A stretch of DNA of 64,000 bases from Desulfofustis sp964433645 (GTDB lineage: Bacteria > Desulfobacterota > Desulfobulbia > Desulfobulbales > Desulfocapsaceae), in assembly GCA_964433645.1 (NCBI GenBank), contig CAYSSK010000001.1, forward strand, positions 1-64,000, given 5' to 3'. The translations under genes were made by a program, and so were the position numbers. Numbering within the stretch: position 1 is the stretch's first letter; each line of letters starts with the position of its first letter. The notes under the pieces were generated by a model that worked only from the letters and a program-made list of their open reading frames with translations, had not been told where the DNA came from and did no database searches. Shown piece by piece: positions 43,107 to 51,127 of this stretch.

Positions 43107-43781
43107 TTAACGTCCCTTGTCTCGTTTTCGTGGCTTCACCCCGATGTGCGCACAGTCCTGCTCGAGCAGGCAGATGTCGCAGCAGGGGGCGACCGGTTTG
43201 CATATCTTCTGCCCGAAGGCCACCAGCAGACGATTCACTTTGATCCAGTAAGCCTCCGGCAGTTTTTTGCGCAGGGCCATCTCCGTCTCATACGGTGTTC
43301 GAGTCTTCGTATAGCCCCAGATGTTCATGATTCGATGAACATGGGTGTCGACACAGATCGCCGGAATACCGAAGGCTGCCGCCAGCACCAGGTTGGCCGT
43401 CTTGCGCCCGACCCCGGGCAGGCCGACCAGCTCTTCAATGGTCCGCGGCACACTTCCCCCGTACCGCTCTATCAACAGAGCCGCCGTTGCGGCCAAATGC
43501 CGTGCTTTGGTCTGATAAAAGCCAACCGGATAGATCAGCTCCCGGATGTCTGCCTCGGTAAGTGCCATCAGCCGAGAGACATCGGGCGCATGCCCAAACA
43601 GCCGTGTCGAGGCGGCGGCGGTGACCTCGTCCTTGGTCCGCGAAGAAAGTATCGTCGCGACCAGGACCCGGTAGGGATCAGCAGTCTGCACCGCGATCAG
43701 ATCAACCACCGGCACACGGTAGGCGGCAACTTCCTGCTCCAGCTTATCGAGAAATCGCTGCACCTGGGTTGTTGCCAGCAC
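43107..43781 (-). CDS. nth: Endonuclease III (DNA glycosylase/AP lyase)
   Basis: 224 residues from the GTG at 43779-43781, chosen because GGAGAGG lies at the right distance and the length then fits the family; a longer frame runs upstream through a TATAAT-like sequence. HhH motif LPGVGRKTANLVL with catalytic Lys near 126, catalytic Asp in CVDTHVHR, and the [4Fe-4S] pattern C-x6-C-x2-C-x5-C at the end. It removes oxidised pyrimidines. Co-transcribed with the response regulator. Confidence 0.94.
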   Translation of the reverse strand: MLATTQVQRFLDKLEQEVAAYRVPVVDLIAVQTADPYRVLVATILSSRTKDEVTAAASTRLFGHAPDVSRLMALTEADIRELIYPVGFYQTKARHLAATAALLIERYGGSVPRTIEELVGLPGVGRKTANLVLAAAFGIPAICVDTHVHRIMNIWGYTKTRTPYETEMALRKKLPEAYWIKVNRLLVAFGQKICKPVAPCCDICLLEQDCAHIGVKPRKRDKGR

Positions 43782-43841
43782 GTCACGCCCTCTCCGCTCT
43801 TGGTCCTGCGTGGGCACCACCGTTGTACCGTTTATGCCGCA

Positions 43842-44038
43842 GGTCATTATACCGAACTGATCATGATCGCCCACGGATTTTCTCGATCTCCCGATAAAAG
43901 AGAGCGAACTGCCCGTGACAGGACAAAACTTACCAACCACCGGGCGACCGGAAAAGCTTCTGGCGCCGGCCTCTTTCGTGCATTATTACTTGTCAAAAGA
44001 CGATCCGTTGTGTCTTTTGCGGCTGGCCTTGAAAGCCA
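43842..44038. other. Intergenic region upstream of nth
   Basis: No gene. It includes a GGTATAATG sequence (minus strand, near 43845-43853) that may be the nth -10 element and an AAAAGAC/GTCTTTT inverted repeat near 43997-44020 next to the dispersed repeat. Confidence 0.45.
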
Positions 44039-44039
44039 G

Positions 44040-44240
44040 CGGGGGACAGGTTGAAACCTGTCTCGCCGTTGGCTTTTATATGAAAATCAGTTCCACAGGC
44101 TGAACTCCCCGGGCTGGTTGATTCTCTCGGAGGCTGCCTCGTGAAGGCCCGGCTGGCCGGAGAATCAGGCCCGGAGGGGAGCGGACAGTCCGCTGATAGT
44201 CAGCTGGGGACAGGTTGAAACCTGTCCCGCCGTTGGTTGA
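44040..44240 (-). repeat. Dispersed repeat, copy C (complete)
   Basis: Reverse-strand copy and the most complete of the three. The core (44075-44237) carries the AGCCGGGCC...CAGCCCGG pair and ends in TTTTCATATAAA. The GACAGGTTTCAACCTGTC palindrome occurs at both ends (near 44044-44062 and 44210-44228) with a CCAACGGCGRGACAGG context, so the element looks bracketed by direct copies of the palindrome. It ends about 25 bases before the ygiQ-like gene. Confidence 0.88.
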
Positions 44241-44264
44241 GATTCGTCTGCAGTAAAGGAATCC

Positions 44265-46103
44265 ATGATGCCGCAACAGTGTCTGCCGCTCCCCGTTTCT
44301 CTTCAGGAATGCCGGGACCGCGGGTGGCAGGAAGTCGATATCGTGCTGGTCAGCGGTGATGCCTATGTCGACCACCCCTCCTTCGGCCTGGCCGTTATCG
44401 GCCGGCTGCTCGAACAGCACGGCTACCGAGTTGCCGTATTGGCCCAACCGACATACGCCGATGAATCGGATTTTCATCGTTTCGGCCGGCCGCGCCTGTT
44501 TTTCGGCATCAGCGCCGGCAACCTCGATTCCATCGTCGCCAATTATTCCGGCAACGGTAAGGTCCGCGATTTCGACGCTTTCTCTCCCGGCGGGTCTCCG
44601 TGGCGGCCGGGAGAAAAGAGCAGGGAGAACCGGTGGCGGCCCGACCGGGCGGTTTTGATCTATACCAACCTCGCCAAACGTGCATATGCCGGCATCCCGG
44701 TGATCATCGGCGGGGTCGAGGCCTCGCTTCGCCGTTTCGTGCATTTCGATTATCAACAGAACCGGCTGCGTGGTTCCCACCTCACGGACGGTAAGGCCGA
44801 CCTGCTCATCTATGGCATGGCCGAAACCGCCGTCCTCGAAGCTGCAGCCCGAATCGCAGCGGGGCAGTCTCTGGACGGCATCCCCGGCAGTTGCCGGCGC
44901 GCCGACGATGGTCAGGTGGAGCAGCTCAGCGCCCGGGTCGCCGGCAACGGCCTGACCATCGAGACACTACCGTCCTGGCGCCAGATAAACAATGACCTCT
45001 CCTGCTTCATGGCGGCGGAAAAAAGCATCGACCGTCATGCCCGGGCCGCTGACCAAACCGTGCTGCTGCAACGGCAGCAGGCACTTTGGCTGGTTCACTA
45101 CCCGCCGGCCCCGCCCCTGGATGAAGCTCAACTCGATCAGCTCTACCACCTTCCCTTCTGCCGCACGCCTCATCCGCTCACGCCCGACATTCCGGCCTAT
45201 GAAATGGTCAAATCATCGATCACCATCGTCCGGGGCTGTTCCGGCAACTGCTCCTTCTGTGCGATCGCCCGTCATCAGGGGCCGACCGTTGTCAGCAGAA
45301 GTATCGACTCGATTCTGGCCGAAATCCGGCTTCTCGCCGCCGGTGACCATTTCTCGGGGACCATCAGCGATCTCGGCGGCCCGACGGCCAATCTCTATGG
45401 CACCCGCTGTGCGATCGGCTCCTGTCGCCGGCACGACTGCCTCTTTCCTGCCGTCTGCAAACACCTGCTGATCGACGAGGAGCGTTTCATCGAGCTGCTC
45501 GATCGGGTCGTTGACCTGAGCGTGGTCCAGCACGCCTTTATCTCCTCCGGCCTGCGTCTCGAACTGCTCCTCAAGACTCCGAAGCTTCTTGAAAAAATCA
45601 TCCGGCACCATACCCCCGGAACGCTCAAGATCGCGCCGGAACACACCGATAGCGCCGTTTTGCACCTGATGCACAAGGAGGCGCCGGAACACCTCGAACA
45701 ATTCGTCACCACCTTTCGTGCGCTGGCGGCCAGATGGGGGAAAAAGCACGGTCTCAGCCCGTACATCATCAGTGCCCACCCGGGCTGCGGCGACACCGAA
45801 ACCATCAGGATGATCGAACGACTCCGGGAACTGGGGCTGGCGGTCAGGAAATTCCAGGACTTTACTCCGACGCCGGGAACGCTTTCCACGGCAATGTACG
45901 TTACCGGCCTGCACCGCGACCATGGTACGCCGATCACCGTCGCTCGCGGCCAGGCGCAACGAACCAGGCTCAGGCTCCTGATCGAACGGGCATTTCTGAA
46001 AAACAGGGCTGCACCCGCCGACAATGCCCGGCACCATCGCCGCGGTGATACAAAACGCCGGAGCAGGCAGACCGGCGGACGCACGGGCACCCCTCGTCGA
46101 TGA
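44265..46103 (+). CDS. YgiQ-family radical SAM protein
   Basis: 612 residues. N-terminal domain as in YgiQ/UPF0313 (SGDAYVDHPSFGLAVIGRLLE). Radical SAM Cys triad CSGNCSFC near residue 326, followed by the QGPTVVSRS segment. The C-terminus is basic and disordered. It binds a [4Fe-4S] cluster and SAM; the reaction is unknown. It stands alone between repeat copy C and the epmA/efp pair, which is convergent. Confidence 0.93.
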   Translation: MMPQQCLPLPVSLQECRDRGWQEVDIVLVSGDAYVDHPSFGLAVIGRLLEQHGYRVAVLAQPTYADESDFHRFGRPRLFFGISAGNLDSIVANYSGNGKVRDFDAFSPGGSPWRPGEKSRENRWRPDRAVLIYTNLAKRAYAGIPVIIGGVEASLRRFVHFDYQQNRLRGSHLTDGKADLLIYGMAETAVLEAAARIAAGQSLDGIPGSCRRADDGQVEQLSARVAGNGLTIETLPSWRQINNDLSCFMAAEKSIDRHARAADQTVLLQRQQALWLVHYPPAPPLDEAQLDQLYHLPFCRTPHPLTPDIPAYEMVKSSITIVRGCSGNCSFCAIARHQGPTVVSRSIDSILAEIRLLAAGDHFSGTISDLGGPTANLYGTRCAIGSCRRHDCLFPAVCKHLLIDEERFIELLDRVVDLSVVQHAFISSGLRLELLLKTPKLLEKIIRHHTPGTLKIAPEHTDSAVLHLMHKEAPEHLEQFVTTFRALAARWGKKHGLSPYIISAHPGCGDTETIRMIERLRELGLAVRKFQDFTPTPGTLSTAMYVTGLHRDHGTPITVARGQAQRTRLRLLIERAFLKNRAAPADNARHHRRGDTKRRSRQTGGRTGTPRR

Positions 46104-46112
46104 CCGGCACGC

Positions 46113-47036
46113 TCAGATGAGATCGTCCGGGCCAAAGCTGACGGCCTGATCGATGCTCGCTACCGACAAGAGCACCATCAGAAAACGATCGAGACCAAAG
46201 GCGATGCCGGCCGCGGCATCGAGTTTTGACAGGTCGTCCAGAAAGGTCTCGGGCATCTGCCGGTAGTGTTGGTCCCGCTCTTCCACGGCGGCCAATTCCT
46301 CATCAAACCGGGCGCGCTGCTGGACGGCATCGGTGAGTTCGCTGAACCCGTTGGCCAACTCCATCCCATCGATATAGAGTTCGAACCGCTCTGCGATCGA
46401 CTCATCGTCCGGCCTCAACCGGGCCAGAGAGGCACAGGCGGCCGGATAATCGACGAGAAAGACCGGGCCGCTCCGACCAAGATGCGGCTCGATATACTCG
46501 ACGAGCAATTCGTCAAACCGGTCGGCGGCCACGGCTTGCTCCATCGTTTCCGGACAATAGCGAGCAAACGCCTGGTTGACGGTGAGCCGCTCCCACGGGG
46601 GGGCGACATGTTCCGCCTGGAAAAAAGAGAGATCGAGCAGCTGACGGAACCGGTCGCTTGCGGTCACGTCGTCAAGGACGAAACAGACGAGTTCTTCGCA
46701 ATCTCTCATCAGATCACGATAATCGCCGCCCACCCGATACCATTCAAGCATGGTGAATTCGGAGAGATGCCGGCTACCGCGTTCGCCGGCACGAAAGCAG
46801 GGACAGATCTGGAAAATCGTGCGACAGCCGCGAGCCAGCAACCGCTTCATGCATTGTTCCGGCGACGGTTGCAGAAACCAGTCGTCGCAGGCGATCGGGG
46901 TGATATGCCGCTCCGGCAGCAGCACCGGGACGCGGACAGGCGTATCGACCTCGAGAAACCCTTTCTCGTAAAAAAAACGACGAATACTGCGGAAAAGGGC
47001 GGCACGAAGGTGCAGCCCTGCAACGGTGAGCATCAA
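46113..47036 (-). CDS. epmA: EF-P beta-lysyltransferase EpmA (GenX/PoxA)
   Basis: 307 residues, a class II lysyl-tRNA synthetase catalytic core without the anticodon domain: motif 1 RSIRRFFYEKGFLEVDTP, motif 2 FRAGERGSRHLSEF, and motif 3 GIAFGLDRFLMVLL. It attaches beta-lysine to EF-P. It begins directly after efp ends, and this linkage supports the call over a bare LysRS fragment. EpmB, the aminomutase that makes the substrate, is not in the window. Confidence 0.94.
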   Translation of the reverse strand: MMLTVAGLHLRAALFRSIRRFFYEKGFLEVDTPVRVPVLLPERHITPIACDDWFLQPSPEQCMKRLLARGCRTIFQICPCFRAGERGSRHLSEFTMLEWYRVGGDYRDLMRDCEELVCFVLDDVTASDRFRQLLDLSFFQAEHVAPPWERLTVNQAFARYCPETMEQAVAADRFDELLVEYIEPHLGRSGPVFLVDYPAACASLARLRPDDESIAERFELYIDGMELANGFSELTDAVQQRARFDEELAAVEERDQHYRQMPETFLDDLSKLDAAAGIAFGLDRFLMVLLSVASIDQAVSFGPDDLI

Positions 47037-47600
47037 CTACTCTTTGACGCGAGTGACATACTCCCCGGTACGGGTGTCGATCTGGATCTTCTCCCCTTCC
47101 TCGACGAACGGCGGAACCTGCAGTTGATAGCCGGTTTCAACCACCACCGGCTTGGTATCGGAGCCGGACGTGTCGCCACGGGCCCACGGGTCGGCCTTGG
47201 TCACCCGGAGGTTGACAAAGATCGGCAGGCTGATGTCGATCGGGCGGGTGCCGAAAAACAGGACCTCGACCTCCATATTGTCGATCAGGTAATTGATGTT
47301 ATCGCCGAGTTGTTCCCTGGTCAAAAACAGTTGATCGTAGTTGGCGGTATCCATGAAATGGTACTGATCATCCTGGTTGTACAGGTATTGCATAGCCCGC
47401 TCTTCAAGGTCCGGTTTCTCGAACTTGTCGTTGGAACGATAGGTGTTCGAGAATTGTGATCCAGTGATCATATTTCTCAGCTTGGTTCGATAGAGCGCCT
47501 GTCCTTTGCCGGGTTTGGCAAACTCAAAATCAACAACCATATAGGGCTCGCCATCAATTTGGATTTTCAGTCCTTTTCGTAAATCAGACGCAGTATACAT
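47037..47600 (-). CDS. efp: Elongation factor P
   Basis: 187 residues from the ATG at 47598-47600, with GGAG seven bases upstream. Domain I has KPGKGQALYRTKLRN, with Lys32 at the tip as the modification site for EpmA. OB-fold domains II and III follow (ITGSQFSNTYRS, VEVLFFGTRPIDISLPIFV). It relieves ribosome stalling at polyproline. A strong hairpin lies just upstream in the leader. Confidence 0.97.
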   Translation of the reverse strand: MYTASDLRKGLKIQIDGEPYMVVDFEFAKPGKGQALYRTKLRNMITGSQFSNTYRSNDKFEKPDLEERAMQYLYNQDDQYHFMDTANYDQLFLTREQLGDNINYLIDNMEVEVLFFGTRPIDISLPIFVNLRVTKADPWARGDTSGSDTKPVVVETGYQLQVPPFVEEGEKIQIDTRTGEYVTRVKE

Positions 47601-47618
47601 CTCAAGTCTCCGTGAAAA

Positions 47619-47643
47619 GCAGCCGCCTCCATGAGGCGGCTGC
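47619..47643 (-). promoter_or_regulatory. Hairpin in the efp leader
   Basis: GCAGCCGCCTC and GAGGCGGCTGC form a perfect 11-bp stem with a three-base loop, 19 bases ahead of the efp start and just before its ribosome binding site. No T-run follows, so it is more likely a leader or RNA-stability element than a terminator. The opposite gene (HIT) starts at 47775. Confidence 0.6.
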
Positions 47644-47774
47644 ACTGATGGGCGGACGAAGGATCAACTTCCGTCTCAAGATTTTTAACCTTGCAATATA
47701 CTCGCCGACAAGGCAATTTGACAAGCGTAAAAACCCGGCGGCCATGCCGACCTGCTTGACCTCACCGTGCCATT

Positions 47775-48284
47775 ATGAAAACACTCTGGACCCCCTGGCG
47801 CATGGAGCGCATCATCGCCGCTCAAAGCGGGAACAACGGCGAGAAGCCCCGGTGCCCTTTCGATCCGCCCGGCAGCTGTTCCGACTCGAAAGCAGACCTG
47901 CTGCTCTATCGCGACGCCGACCGAATCTGCCTGCTCAACCGCTTTCCTTACGCGAACGGTCACCTCCTGCTCGCCCCGAGCCGTCACGTCGCCGATCTTG
48001 GCGAGCTCAGTCCGGCAGAGCGCGCCGGCCTGATGGAACTGGTCAACAGCGCTACGGCTATCCTGAGTTGCACCCTCCATCCGGACGGTTTCAATATCGG
48101 CATCAATCTCGGAATCGACGCCGGCGCCGGAATTCCCGAGCACCTGCATGTACACGTCGTACCGCGGTGGCGCGGTGATCATAACTACCTGACGGTACTC
48201 GCCGAGATCAGGACTATTCCGGAACATATAGAGGCCACGTTTGATCGCTTGCTGCCTCATTTTCGCGACCTTTCCACCGCCTGA
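47775..48284 (+). CDS. HIT-family hydrolase (AP4A-type)
   Basis: 169 residues. The histidine triad HLHVHVVPRW is near residue 121, and the N-terminal zinc-like CPFDPPGSC and HLLLAPSRHVADL segments match the FHIT/AP4A-phosphorylase branch. It hydrolyses dinucleoside polyphosphates or nucleoside phosphoramidates. It runs into mutS. Confidence 0.92.
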   Translation: MKTLWTPWRMERIIAAQSGNNGEKPRCPFDPPGSCSDSKADLLLYRDADRICLLNRFPYANGHLLLAPSRHVADLGELSPAERAGLMELVNSATAILSCTLHPDGFNIGINLGIDAGAGIPEHLHVHVVPRWRGDHNYLTVLAEIRTIPEHIEATFDRLLPHFRDLSTA

Positions 48285-48298
48285 CCGGCACCCCGCTT

Positions 48299-50983
48299 AT
48301 GAATACACCCCCGCGCATGACGCCGATGCTCAGGCAATATCTGGAAATCAAGGAATCGTACCAGCAGGAAATTCTTTTTTACCGGATGGGGGATTTCTAT
48401 GAGATGTTTTTTGAAGACGCCGAGATCGCCTCCAAGATCCTCAATATCACCCTTACATCACGAAACAACAAAGCCGACACGGACAAAGTCCCGATGTGCG
48501 GGGTTCCTTATCATGCGGCTCAAAGCTACATCGCCAAGCTGGTCCGGGCCGGCCGCCGCGTAGCCATCTGCGAGCAGACCGAAGATCCGGCCGAGGCCAA
48601 AGGGCTTGTCAAACGCGAGGTGGTGCGGGTTATCTCGCCCGGAGTCATAGTCGACGAGCAGCTGCTGCCGGAAAACGAGCACTGCTTTATCGCCGCCATC
48701 AGCAGGGCAAAAGACGCCCGCGAGCAGTGGGGCATCAGTTTCCTCGATATCAGTACCGGCAGCTTTTACACCGGCGATTTCATCGACCACGACAACACCC
48801 CGGATGTCGTCCTCGATCAGCTCAGTCGCATGGCCCCCGCCGAGATCCTGGTCGACGGCGAGCAGCGCCGCGACCTGGAGCCACTGCTTGCCGACGCCCA
48901 ATTGCTCCTGCCGGCCCTCTGCATTACCGAGCGAGAAGACGCAGCGCGTACGTTCGCAGAGGCTAGGCAACTCCTGCTCGCTCATTTTCAGGTCCTCAAT
49001 CTTGACGGCTTCGGCTGCGGCTCGATGGTACAGGGAATCGTCGCCGCCGCGGCACTGCTCGATTACGCCAATGAAACCCAGAAGACCGACCTTTCACATC
49101 TGCAAAAACTGATTCCTCTGGAGACCGACTCGATTCTGCTCATCGACGACGCCTCGAGAAGGAACCTGGAGTTGACCCAGACGATCATCGGCAACCGTCG
49201 GGACGGGTCGCTGCTGGCGGTACTCGATCAAACCTGCACGCCGATGGGCGCCCGGCTGCTCAGACAATTTCTGCTCAACCCGCTGCAGGATCAGCGACGG
49301 ATCAACCGTCGGCTCGACGCCGTCTCCTTTTTCTTCTCCCACCCGAACCTCCGCCAGCAGCTCCGCGATCAGTTGACCCGCGTGTATGACATCGAACGGC
49401 TCAACAGCCGTATGGTCCTCGGCCACGCCAATGGTCGTGACGCCATCGCGCTGAAGACATCGCTGGCCTGCCTGCCGGCCCTGGGCGACGTGCTCAGCCA
49501 ATGCGAGGCGCCACGCCTGCGCGAGATAGCCGAGCACTTCGACACCTGCCAGGATCTGCACGACCGGCTCGAAGCGGCAATCGCCGACGACCCGCCGCCG
49601 ACCCTGCGCGACGGTAATTTGATCAAAGCCGGGTTCCACGAAGAACTCGACGAGTTGGTCGCTCTGCTCCGGGATGGAAAAGAATTGATCCTCGGCCTGG
49701 AAAACACGGAACGCGAAACAACCGGGATCAACAAACTCAAAATCGGCTACAACAAAGTATTCGGCTACTTCATCGAGATCAGCAAAGCCAACCTCGACAA
49801 AGTCCCGCCGAACTATATCCGCAAGCAGACCCTGGTCAACGCCGAGCGTTTCATCACCCCGGAATTGAAGGAGTTCGAACATCGGGTCTTGAGCGCCCAG
49901 GATCGCCGTCTGGAGTTGGAATACCAGCTCTTCTGGGCGATCAGAAACGAAATCGCCGGCCACTCGACCCGCCTGACCGGTGTCGCGCACGCCCTCGCCC
50001 TGCTCGATGTCTTTACCTGTCTGGCCGAAATTGCCGGCCGTTACCACTATGTCAAACCGGAGGTAAGCTCCGATCAGTGCATCACCATCTGCGAAGGTCG
50101 CCATCCGGTCATCGAGCGGGCCTTGCCGACCGGCAAATTCGTCCCCAACGACATCACCCTTGATCAGACCGACAACCAGATGCTGATCATCACCGGGCCG
50201 AACATGGCCGGCAAATCGACCATTCTCCGGCAGACCGCCCTGATCGTGCTGCTGGCGCAGATGGGCAGTTTCGTTCCGGCAGAAAGCGCGACGATCGGCA
50301 TTGTCGATCGAATCTTCACCCGGGTCGGGGCGATGGATGACCTGCGCCGCGGACAATCGACGTTTATGGTCGAGATGAGTGAAACGGCAAATATTCTCAA
50401 CAACGCCACGGCCCGCAGCCTGGTGATTCTCGACGAGATCGGGCGCGGTACGAGCACCTATGACGGACTGGCCATCGCCTGGTCGGTGGCCGAAGCGCTG
50501 CTCGAAAAAGACGGGGTCGGGGTCAAGACCTTGTTCGCTACCCATTATCATGAACTGACCGATCTGGCCCGCACCCGGACCAAAGCCCAGAACCTGTCCG
50601 TGGCGGTTAAGGAGTGGAACGACAACATCATTTTCCTGCACAAACTCGTCAGAGGCGGCACCAGCCGCAGTTATGGCATCCAGGTTGCCGCTCTCGCCGG
50701 TGTTCCCGCCGCCGTGGTAGACCGGGCCGGACAGATCCTGAGAAGCATCGACCGCGGTGATTTCGATTATCAGCAAGCCGTCCCCGATACCCCATCTTCG
50801 CCCGACAAAAGCTCGCGCCAGCGACGACCGAGCCAGCTGTCTCTCTTTGCTCAACCGGTCCACCCGGTCGTCGAGAAGCTCAAGGCAATCGACATCGACG
50901 ATCTCAGCCCGCGCCAGGCCTTGGATGCGCTTTATCACCTCGCCGAACTGCTGAGCCGTCACCATGATTCCGGCAAATCGTGA
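48299..50983 (+). CDS. mutS: DNA mismatch repair protein MutS
   Basis: 894 residues. The mismatch-recognition F33-Y34-E35 in MGDFYEMF is at the N-terminus, and connector, lever and clamp domains follow. Walker A GPNMAGKST lies near residue 633 and LDEIGRGTSTYDG is the Walker B/signature. The C-terminal QLSLFA is a beta-clamp-binding motif. Full length; it starts 14 bases after the HIT gene. Confidence 0.98.
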   Translation: MNTPPRMTPMLRQYLEIKESYQQEILFYRMGDFYEMFFEDAEIASKILNITLTSRNNKADTDKVPMCGVPYHAAQSYIAKLVRAGRRVAICEQTEDPAEAKGLVKREVVRVISPGVIVDEQLLPENEHCFIAAISRAKDAREQWGISFLDISTGSFYTGDFIDHDNTPDVVLDQLSRMAPAEILVDGEQRRDLEPLLADAQLLLPALCITEREDAARTFAEARQLLLAHFQVLNLDGFGCGSMVQGIVAAAALLDYANETQKTDLSHLQKLIPLETDSILLIDDASRRNLELTQTIIGNRRDGSLLAVLDQTCTPMGARLLRQFLLNPLQDQRRINRRLDAVSFFFSHPNLRQQLRDQLTRVYDIERLNSRMVLGHANGRDAIALKTSLACLPALGDVLSQCEAPRLREIAEHFDTCQDLHDRLEAAIADDPPPTLRDGNLIKAGFHEELDELVALLRDGKELILGLENTERETTGINKLKIGYNKVFGYFIEISKANLDKVPPNYIRKQTLVNAERFITPELKEFEHRVLSAQDRRLELEYQLFWAIRNEIAGHSTRLTGVAHALALLDVFTCLAEIAGRYHYVKPEVSSDQCITICEGRHPVIERALPTGKFVPNDITLDQTDNQMLIITGPNMAGKSTILRQTALIVLLAQMGSFVPAESATIGIVDRIFTRVGAMDDLRRGQSTFMVEMSETANILNNATARSLVILDEIGRGTSTYDGLAIAWSVAEALLEKDGVGVKTLFATHYHELTDLARTRTKAQNLSVAVKEWNDNIIFLHKLVRGGTSRSYGIQVAALAGVPAAVVDRAGQILRSIDRGDFDYQQAVPDTPSSPDKSSRQRRPSQLSLFAQPVHPVVEKLKAIDIDDLSPRQALDALYHLAELLSRHHDSGKS

Positions 50984-51009
50984 ACAAGTTGAAAACAGTC
51001 TCTTTTTTT

Positions 51010-51038
51010 TTGCCTTCTCGGCCGGTAATCGTTATAAA
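51010..51038 (+). promoter_or_regulatory. Predicted sigma-70 promoter before the amidase gene
   Basis: TTGCCT (51010-51015), a 17-base spacer and TATAAA (51033-51038). It lies 90 bases ahead of the amidase start and just after a nine-T tract following mutS. Confidence 0.5.
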
Positions 51039-51127
51039 GAAAGAGCAGTCGTGCATGTACCGGACAGCAGCCGTCTAACCGGAATCATGCCCCGGCATCT
51101 CATCCGGCTTCCTCAACGGCCCATGTA

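Noticed and set aside
42837..44054. A 400-codon plus-strand frame across nth and its upstream region
   Set aside because: It is antisense to nth, whose catalytic and Fe-S motifs are plain, and has no recognisable domain.
49094..50965. A 600-codon open frame antisense to mutS
   Set aside because: MutS motifs run through the other strand for the full length. The antisense frame follows from codon bias only.
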